From Gemmatimonas sp. UBA7669 (GTDB taxonomy: Bacteria > Gemmatimonadota > Gemmatimonadetes > Gemmatimonadales > Gemmatimonadaceae): a DNA stretch of 64,000 bases. The stretch lies in the NCBI RefSeq assembly GCF_002483225.1, contig NZ_DLHL01000011.1:310001-374000 (forward strand). The letters are read 5' to 3'. Positions 58,590 to 64,000 of this stretch are shown in pieces (within the stretch, counting starts at the first letter, position 1; each line of letters begins with the position of its first letter). The position numbers and the translations under genes were made by a program. The notes below the pieces were generated by a model, which saw only the letters and a program-made list of their open reading frames with translations, made no database searches and was not told the DNA's origin.

Positions 58590-59861
58590 ATGAGCGCTGC
58601 AGCCAGAATCCTGAGTGTCTTCGAAGGCGTCAAGATCGCGATGAGTGCACTGCGCGCCAACAAGGTGCGCGCCGGACTCACCATCATGGGCGTCGCCGTT
58701 GGCGTGTATGTCGTCGTGGCCTTGTCGTCGGTCGTGCAGGGGGTCAATGAAAGCTTTGCGCGCGATGTCGAAGCGGCAGGGCCGACGTCCTTCTTTGTGT
58801 ACCGGCGGCCGATTGGCGGCTTCCAGGTGTGCGACGGTACCGACGAAACCTGCCCGGAACGCCGCAACCCCATGATCACGCTGGACGAAGTGCGGATGCT
58901 CGAGCGTCTGCCGACTATTCGTTCGGTCACGGCACACGTGGCCACGGGCGGCAAGTTCCGCTACAAGGACCGTCAGCTCGACGCGGGCATCGAGGCGTAC
59001 TCCGCCAACTGGACCGACGTGGACGCCGGCGACATCAACCCGGGACGGAGCTTCACCGCCGCGGAATACGAGGCCGCAGCCCGCGTGGTGATCCTCAATA
59101 CGAAGCTGGCACAACGGCTGTTCTATGACTCGGACCCGATCGACAAGCGGATATTCATCGACGGTGTGCAGTTCACCGTGATCGGTGTCTACGACTACAC
59201 CGCGAGCCCGATGGGAACCCCCACATCAGCGGGTGAAGGCAACGACCCCAAAGCCATCATTCCGTGGACCACCGGCAAGAATGCCCTGAACATGTGGGTG
59301 CTTGGCAACAACCTGATCGTGCGACCACGCGCGGGGGTGACGGCTGAGCAGGGCGTGGACGATGTCACGGCAGCATTGCGTGGCGCACGTGGACTGCGTC
59401 CGAGTCAGCCCAGCAACTTTGCGGTCGTCACGCAGGACCGGCTGATGGAGATCTACGACGAACTGTTCGGGACCTTCTTCCTCATCGGGCTGGCCCTCTC
59501 ATCGGTTGGACTGCTGGTCGGCGGGGTGGGCGTGGTGGCCATCATGATGATCTCGGTCACCGAGCGCACGCGTGAGATCGGCGTGCGCAAGGCGCTGGGC
59601 GCAACACGCGGCACCATCCTCTGGCAGTTCCTCGTCGAGGCCGTGACACTCACCAGCATCGGCGCCTCGGTGGGCCTCATCCTCGGCATTCTCACGGCCG
59701 TGGGCATTCGCACGGCGTGGCCCGAGATTCCCGCCACGACACCACTGTCATCCATTGTTGCGGCGCTGGGTGCCAGCGCCGTCACCGGTGTCATCTTTGG
59801 GATGGTGCCGGCCATGCGGGCGGCGAAACTCGATCCGGTGGCAGCGTTGCGGCACGAGTAG
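58590..59861 (+). CDS. MacB/FtsX-type ABC transporter permease
   Basis: 423-aa permease, paralogue of its upstream neighbour. First helix ANKVRAGLTIMGVAVGVYVVVALSSVVQGV near 25-55, periplasmic MacB_PCD domain with GFQVCDGTDETCPERRNP (a Cys pair absent from the neighbour) near 78-95, then VTERTREIGVRKALGATRGTILWQFLVEAVTLT and a C-terminal VPAMRAAKLDPVAALRHE. Two different permeases probably form a heterodimer. The 3' end overlaps the convergent heme A synthase gene by 71 bp. Confidence 0.93.
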   Translation: MSAAARILSVFEGVKIAMSALRANKVRAGLTIMGVAVGVYVVVALSSVVQGVNESFARDVEAAGPTSFFVYRRPIGGFQVCDGTDETCPERRNPMITLDEVRMLERLPTIRSVTAHVATGGKFRYKDRQLDAGIEAYSANWTDVDAGDINPGRSFTAAEYEAAARVVILNTKLAQRLFYDSDPIDKRIFIDGVQFTVIGVYDYTASPMGTPTSAGEGNDPKAIIPWTTGKNALNMWVLGNNLIVRPRAGVTAEQGVDDVTAALRGARGLRPSQPSNFAVVTQDRLMEIYDELFGTFFLIGLALSSVGLLVGGVGVVAIMMISVTERTREIGVRKALGATRGTILWQFLVEAVTLTSIGASVGLILGILTAVGIRTAWPEIPATTPLSSIVAALGASAVTGVIFGMVPAMRAAKLDPVAALRHE

Positions 59862-60936
59862 CGGCGGTCGTGGCCACCGCGCGCTGCGTGGCAATCAACG
59901 CTGCCGTAAGCGCCAGTACGCCGGTGAACTGGTGCAGCACGCCAAGCGGAATGGGTACGGCCAGCAGCAGCGTGGTGATGCCAAGCACGAGCTGCAACGT
60001 GATGACCGTGGCAAAGCCGAACACCGCGCGCTGCACCATCTGCGGAAGCGCCCCCTGCCGTGCACGCCAGGCCAGCGCAAGCACCAGCGCGGTCACCGTC
60101 ATGGCGAGCAGTCGGTGATGGAACTGCGCAGCCGCGGGGTTCTCGAACGCGTTGGACCACCACGGTGAGAGCATCCCATAACCGGGTGGCACCACCTGGC
60201 CACCCATGAGCGGAAACTCGTTGAACACCTTGCCGCCACGCAGTCCGGCCACAAAGCCGCCGGAAAGCACGGTGATTCCGAGCAGCGTGGTGGCCGCAAC
60301 GAGCGCCGTGCGCCAGCCGTGCGACGTCTGCGACGCTTCGCGCAGTTCGGCGTCACTGCGTGCGCGCAGTTCGCTGTAGGTCCACACCGCGACCGCGAGA
60401 ATGCCAAGGGCGAGTCCGAGGTGCGCCGTGAGACGATACGAACTCACACTGACGCGTTCGACGAGTCCGCTCTGCACCATGTACCAGCCCAGCGCACCCT
60501 GACCAGCGGTAAGCAACGGCAGCGCGGCGAGTCGCACGCGAAGCGACTTGGGCAGGCGCCCCTGCACGAGGAACACGAGATACGGAATGGCGAAGACCAG
60601 CCCGACGGTGCGGGCGACGTTCCGGTGGAACCACTCCCACCAGTAGATCCACTTGAACTCGGACATGGTGATGCCGGCATGCGTGCTGCTCGCCTGCGGA
60701 ATCTGCCGGAATTTTTCGAGCTCAAGCGCCCACGCCGCGTCGTCGGAAGGCGGCAGCGCACCGGATACCGGTTTCCATTCGGTGATGGAGAGTCCGCTTT
60801 CGGTGAGACGGGTAATGCCACCCACCGCCACCGCAAAGAACACGGCAATGATGGAGGCCATCAGCCAACGGCGCAGCGCGAGTCGATCGCGGTCAGGCAG
60901 GGCGCCGGGCAGTCCGAGGTCGGTTGTGGTAGCCAC
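59791..60936 (-). CDS. ctaA: Heme A synthase (COX15/CtaA)
   Basis: About 381-aa eight-helix membrane enzyme converting heme O to heme A for cytochrome oxidase. The N-terminal half carries GGITRLTESGLSITEWKPVSG near 35-55 and EFKWIYWWEWFHRNVARTVG near 95-115 with conserved His; the second half has LTAHLGLALG, LSGGFVAGLRGGKVFNEFPLM and QFHHRLLAM, supplying the other heme-ligand His residues. GTG 60936 is the likely start; 29 upstream residues are Pro-rich and not conserved. The C-terminal 20 residues are antisense to the permease gene. Confidence 0.94.
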   Translation of the reverse strand: MATTTDLGLPGALPDRDRLALRRWLMASIIAVFFAVAVGGITRLTESGLSITEWKPVSGALPPSDDAAWALELEKFRQIPQASSTHAGITMSEFKWIYWWEWFHRNVARTVGLVFAIPYLVFLVQGRLPKSLRVRLAALPLLTAGQGALGWYMVQSGLVERVSVSSYRLTAHLGLALGILAVAVWTYSELRARSDAELREASQTSHGWRTALVAATTLLGITVLSGGFVAGLRGGKVFNEFPLMGGQVVPPGYGMLSPWWSNAFENPAAAQFHHRLLAMTVTALVLALAWRARQGALPQMVQRAVFGFATVITLQLVLGITTLLLAVPIPLGVLHQFTGVLALTAALIATQRAVATTAATRAATLPPDRVSPPAWPAPSQR

Positions 60937-60967
60937 CCCTGAACCCTGACAGGGGGGGCGGTGGGGG

Positions 60968-62302
60968 TCAAGGGACGGCGGTCCCTGCACCGTCAGTCCG
61001 AACGCGGCGCTGCTCGCCGACAACCCGCTCGATCAACGCGACGGCCGTGGCCATTCCGTCCTGCGCCTGCATGGCGGCGGCAATCCGCGTGGCGGCTTCC
61101 TTGAAACGGGGCTGCGAAACCAGCTCCGCAAGTGCTGCCCCCAGCGACTCGGCGTGGAGTCGCTTCTGCGGGAGCGGTGCGGGACCCGCGCCGAGCTTTG
61201 CGATACGATCACCCCAGAATGGCTGGTCGAGTCCGAATGGACAGATCAGGGTCGGACAACCGGCGCGCAGTCCAGCGGCGGTCGTACCCGCGCCGCCATG
61301 GTGGACAACGGCTGCCATGCGCGGAAAGAGCCAGGTGTGCGGTGCTTCGTCCAGCGCAAACACGTTGCTGGGCAAGGCCGCGTCTACGAGGCCACCCCAG
61401 CCGCGCGCGAGCACCGCGCGAACACCGGCCTGCGAAACCGCCGCGAGAATGCGCCGCGTGGCATCCGCGGCATCGGCACTGGCCATGCTGCCAAAGCCGA
61501 TATACACCGGCGCTGGACCGTGCTCCAGAAAGCGCAGCAGCGCCGGCGGCGGCTGCCACGTGGCGCCGTCACTGTCCACCGCGTCGTCGAGAAACCAGTA
61601 CCCGCTGACGTATGCGTGTGATGGCCAGTCGTGTGGGCGCGGCGAGACAGCGTCACTGTAACCATGCAGCACCGTGATGGGCACACCCGGCTGCAATTGA
61701 CTGGGTGAACTGTGGCGCGAGTGTCCCTGTGGGTCGTGTGCCTTTCGCCATGTCCGGAGATAGCCGCGCGTCCCACGCGCCGTGAGTGATTCCACCACAC
61801 GCCAGGTGAGTCGGTTGTAACGCCTGCCCAATGGCAGCTTCGGCATACCCCAGAACGGCACATCACCCGTGGCGACCTGCATCGGGATCAGTGGCGCCAG
61901 CACGGCGGGAATACCACGCTTCGCGCTGATCGACGGCATGCAGAACAGCTTGGGATGGTAGACGATGACATCCGGCCGCCATGCTTCGCTGGCAGCCCAG
62001 GCATCTGCGACGAGGCGCTCATTCATTGGCCGCACCTGCTGAAACACCGACCACGCGGTCCTGAGTCCGCCCCACACGCTGTCGAGCTGGCCAATGAGCA
62101 GACGGCCTGCCGGCGACTCGAGAAGCCGCAGCAGGCTGTCGTCGAGCGGCAAATGTGCAACACCGAACTGCCGAATCCACGGCGCGTACCGTTCGCACGT
62201 GCAGAGAGCCACGTCGTGACCGGCAGCCTTGAGGCCTCGAGCCAGGGCCAGGTAGGGCTGCACGTCGCCACGGGTGCCGATGGTTGCGATCAGGATGCGC
62301 AT
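60968..62302 (-). CDS. UGT-type (GT1) glycosyltransferase
   Basis: 444-aa soluble glycosyltransferase of the MurG/UGT fold. N-terminal Rossmann: RILIATIGTRGDVQPYLALARGLKAAGHDVALCT; C-terminal donor-binding domain: VYIGFGSM near 270 and VHHGGAGTTAAGLRAGCPTLICPFGLDQPFWG near 335-366, the UDP-sugar signature. Similar enzymes glycosylate sterols, macrolides or lipids; acceptor unknown. Overlaps nothing; lies 31 bp upstream of the heme A synthase start on the same strand. Confidence 0.92.
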   Translation of the reverse strand: MRILIATIGTRGDVQPYLALARGLKAAGHDVALCTCERYAPWIRQFGVAHLPLDDSLLRLLESPAGRLLIGQLDSVWGGLRTAWSVFQQVRPMNERLVADAWAASEAWRPDVIVYHPKLFCMPSISAKRGIPAVLAPLIPMQVATGDVPFWGMPKLPLGRRYNRLTWRVVESLTARGTRGYLRTWRKAHDPQGHSRHSSPSQLQPGVPITVLHGYSDAVSPRPHDWPSHAYVSGYWFLDDAVDSDGATWQPPPALLRFLEHGPAPVYIGFGSMASADAADATRRILAAVSQAGVRAVLARGWGGLVDAALPSNVFALDEAPHTWLFPRMAAVVHHGGAGTTAAGLRAGCPTLICPFGLDQPFWGDRIAKLGAGPAPLPQKRLHAESLGAALAELVSQPRFKEAATRIAAAMQAQDGMATAVALIERVVGEQRRVRTDGAGTAVP

Positions 62303-62376
62303 GCAGGGTCAGGTCCTGGCTGCGGACGAGCGAGTATGAACGGAACCTGCAGGCGTCAGTGTGCGCGCCGCTATGC

Positions 62377-63513
62377 TCATGGCTTCAGGTACAGCGCGGC
62401 GACGGCGTGCGCGAGTTCGAGCACCTTGCCGGGCGGCTGCTCACCATTGGACAGCAGAATGACCGTAAGCCGCTCGTCCGGAAAGCGGCTGATGGCCGTG
62501 CTGCTTCCCGGTGCGCCACCCGTGTGGCCCACGCGGCGCTTGCCACGGAACGGCGTCAGTCCGAAGCCCAGTCCGTAGGGCGCCAGGCCCTCGCGTGTTT
62601 CGGCCGGCGTCCACATCGTGGCCAGCGTACGTTGTGGCAACAACTGCTCGCCGTAGAGCGCCGCGTCCAAACGAGCCAGGTCGTGCACAGTCGACACGAG
62701 CGCCCCGTTGGCCTCATCTACAATCGGATCGAGCGACGGCGCTGCCTCGTATCGACCGGACTGCCACCGGTAACCTCGTGCCACATCGGCTTCGGGCGTG
62801 CGCCGCTGCAGGCGCGTGGCTGTCATGCCAAGGGGAGTGAGAATGCCCTGGGCAAGAAACGCCTCGTACGACATGCCGCTGACCGCGGCAATGAGTAGCC
62901 CAAGCAAGTAGTAGTTGGTGTCGCCGTACTCCCAGCGTTCGCCCGGCGGAAACTCCAAGGGCAGACACGCTACCTCGGCGAGCACATCACCCAACACGTA
63001 GTCTGCCTGCGACTTGGCAGTTGGGCATGGTGGTCGCTCGAACGCTGAGATGCTCGGTATACCCGATGTATGCGCCAGCAGCTGCCGCACAGTCACGGCA
63101 TGCCACGCCTTGGGGAGCTGCGGCAGGTAGCGACCCACTTGGGCATCCATTGCCACCCGACCCTGCTCGACGAGTTGCATGGTGGCCAGCGCCGTAAACG
63201 ACTTGGTGATTGATGCAGCCTGAAAGCGTGTCTCGGCAGTGACCGGGACACCGCGCTCGATGTCGGCAAAGCCGTAGCCCCGCGCGAGAATAATCTGCCC
63301 ATCTCGCACAACGGCCAGCGCCAGCCCTGGCAGGTGCCGGGTGCTCATCTCGACGCGAATCAGCGAATCCACGGTGGTGACCGCGTCCGCCGAGGCCGTC
63401 TGCTGTGCCTGGGCGCGACCATGGAGCAATCCCAGTGTGGCGCAGGCTACAAGCAGACACCGCGACGCTGTCTGCAGTCGCTCGCATTCAGTACGAGTAA
63501 AGTCAGGACGCAC
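62377..63513 (-). CDS. Class-C beta-lactamase-like serine hydrolase
   Basis: About 378-aa exported hydrolase. GTG 63513 precedes a signal peptide (ASRCLLVACATLGLLHGRAQAQ). Active-site motifs: SxxK in AASITKSFTAL near 102-112, YxN in YGDTNYYLLG near 205, and HTGG near 340 (GHTGGAPGSSTAIS). The overall pattern is the Beta-lactamase (PF00144) fold used by esterases, D-aminopeptidases and AmpC-type enzymes, so antibiotic hydrolysis is not implied. Overlaps the upstream membrane gene by 11 bp. Confidence 0.92.
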   Translation of the reverse strand: MRPDFTRTECERLQTASRCLLVACATLGLLHGRAQAQQTASADAVTTVDSLIRVEMSTRHLPGLALAVVRDGQIILARGYGFADIERGVPVTAETRFQAASITKSFTALATMQLVEQGRVAMDAQVGRYLPQLPKAWHAVTVRQLLAHTSGIPSISAFERPPCPTAKSQADYVLGDVLAEVACLPLEFPPGERWEYGDTNYYLLGLLIAAVSGMSYEAFLAQGILTPLGMTATRLQRRTPEADVARGYRWQSGRYEAAPSLDPIVDEANGALVSTVHDLARLDAALYGEQLLPQRTLATMWTPAETREGLAPYGLGFGLTPFRGKRRVGHTGGAPGSSTAISRFPDERLTVILLSNGEQPPGKVLELAHAVAALYLKP

Positions 63514-64000
63514 GGCGCCTTGACTGCACAAACAGCATGCCGGCGAAGACGAGCTCGATGGCTGCGCCGCTGAGCGCACCAACAACGGATGGCGCGCGCG
63601 TCAGCGCCAGGACAAGACCTGCCGTGCACAGCAGCGCTCCGCATATCCAGTACGCACGTAGTCCATAGACGGTCTGGAAGGTCACGTAGCGCCCGCCGAT
63701 GACCAGCAGCATGACCGGGAAGAACCATTCGACTCGGAGTACATGAACACCGTAGGCAATGGCGCACCCGGCGAGAAGCCAGAATGTGGTCTCTGCTGCG
63801 AGTGTGCCGAGCGGATTCCCGGATTCGTGCGTGCCCGAAGCCCCGAACAACTTGGCAATACCCACGCCAATCGGGTGAATGGCGGCGCCGCCCATCAGGA
63901 GGGTCAGCACACCAATCTTGTCGGACACCAGGGCCGTCACGAGGCCTGCCGCAAGCCAGACCAGGCCAGAGACCAGCACACCTGGTGCGCCGGACAGATA
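63503..64000 (-). CDS. Small integral membrane protein (partial, runs off right edge)
   Basis: At least 165 aa of a membrane protein with five to six helices; the frame is open to the right edge, so the start lies outside. Visible helices: SGLVWLAAGLVTALVSD, GVLTLLMGGAAIHPIGVGIAKLFG, TFWLLAGCAIAYGVHVLRV, FFPVMLLVIGGRYV, AYWICGALLCTAGLVLAL and a last one ending FVQSRRRAS. Resembles a group of uncharacterised bacterial membrane proteins; no named function. Overlaps the serine hydrolase start. Confidence 0.7.
   Translation of the reverse strand, partial: YLSGAPGVLVSGLVWLAAGLVTALVSDKIGVLTLLMGGAAIHPIGVGIAKLFGASGTHESGNPLGTLAAETTFWLLAGCAIAYGVHVLRVEWFFPVMLLVIGGRYVTFQTVYGLRAYWICGALLCTAGLVLALTRAPSVVGALSGAAIELVFAGMLFVQSRRRAS

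Noticed and set aside
62377..63513. True AmpC beta-lactamase
   Set aside because: SxxK, YxN and HTGG also occur in esterases and D-aminopeptidases; the sequence does not single out AmpC.

Overview
The window is GC-rich, densely packed bacterial chromosome with many short or overlapping gene junctions (ATGA, GTGA, TGATG). No rRNA, tRNA, insertion sequence, phage gene or CRISPR array was recognised. The gene mix is two PEP-CTERM proteins, three LytS/LytTR pairs, an ECF sigma factor beside a TPR-bearing Ser/Thr kinase, an ECF42/DGPF locus, outer-membrane barrels, and many small VOC, GNAT and DUF proteins. This suggests a Gram-negative soil or water bacterium, most like Gemmatimonadota. The phylum is an inference, since no marker gene is present.

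Layout. 1-8853 (minus): most of a cyclic beta-1,2-glucan synthase (NdvB type) running off the left edge, and a two-barrel envelope protein. 9099-11605 (minus): LytTR regulator plus LytS-type kinase. 11740-15763: secreted S33-type peptidase, aldo-keto reductase coupled to a TIGR04076 protein, and a TauE/SafE permease. 15797-19866: ABC-F ATPase, PEP-CTERM GDSL esterase, and an M48-like membrane protein without its zinc motif. 20018-23619: three small regulator/target units, namely ArsR + SRPBCC, MerR <> DUF2938 with a textbook 19-bp-spacer promoter, and TetR <> DUF2141-DUF2214 with paired palindromes. 23646-30407: esterase, MaoC-like protein, second LytS/LytTR pair, PQQ beta-propeller quinoprotein, VIT-family transporter. 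30435-35878: small VOC, GrpB and NTF2-like genes, then a classical HK/OmpR pair followed by an AAC(3)-I-like acetyltransferase.

35879-36436 is the one long stretch without an intact gene. It holds a Tat-signal-like gene remnant and a 10-bp tandem repeat. 36437-39306 has a membrane protein with a Cys-pair tail, facing a histidine kinase whose membrane sensor closely resembles the plant ethylene receptor; alkA is divergent from that kinase. 39392-46344 is one minus-strand run: VOC, a frameshifted secreted protein, DGPF + ECF42 sigma factor, RibD-like reductase, ankyrin protein, secreted protein, S1 protease, VOC, truncated GNAT, hypothetical, and a frameshifted Clp-N fragment. An ECF42-type promoter lies just upstream of the DGPF gene.

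46593-51703 (plus) carries the third LytS/LytTR pair followed by the Ser/Thr kinase, which overlaps a convergent ECF sigma gene. 52346-57198 holds a PEP-CTERM discoidin-like protein, a lipoprotein, GNAT, AraC regulator, DUF2306 protein and a small barrel. 57345-64000 holds two MacB-type permeases, heme A synthase, a UGT-type glycosyltransferase, a class-C beta-lactamase-like hydrolase and a membrane protein running off the right edge.

The dominant theme is signalling: five sensor kinases, four response regulators, two ECF sigma factors, one Ser/Thr kinase and four one-component regulators, each beside its likely partner or target. The most unusual items are the ethylene-receptor-like kinase, the self-contained ECF42 operon with its predicted promoter, and the MerR and TetR divergent switches.
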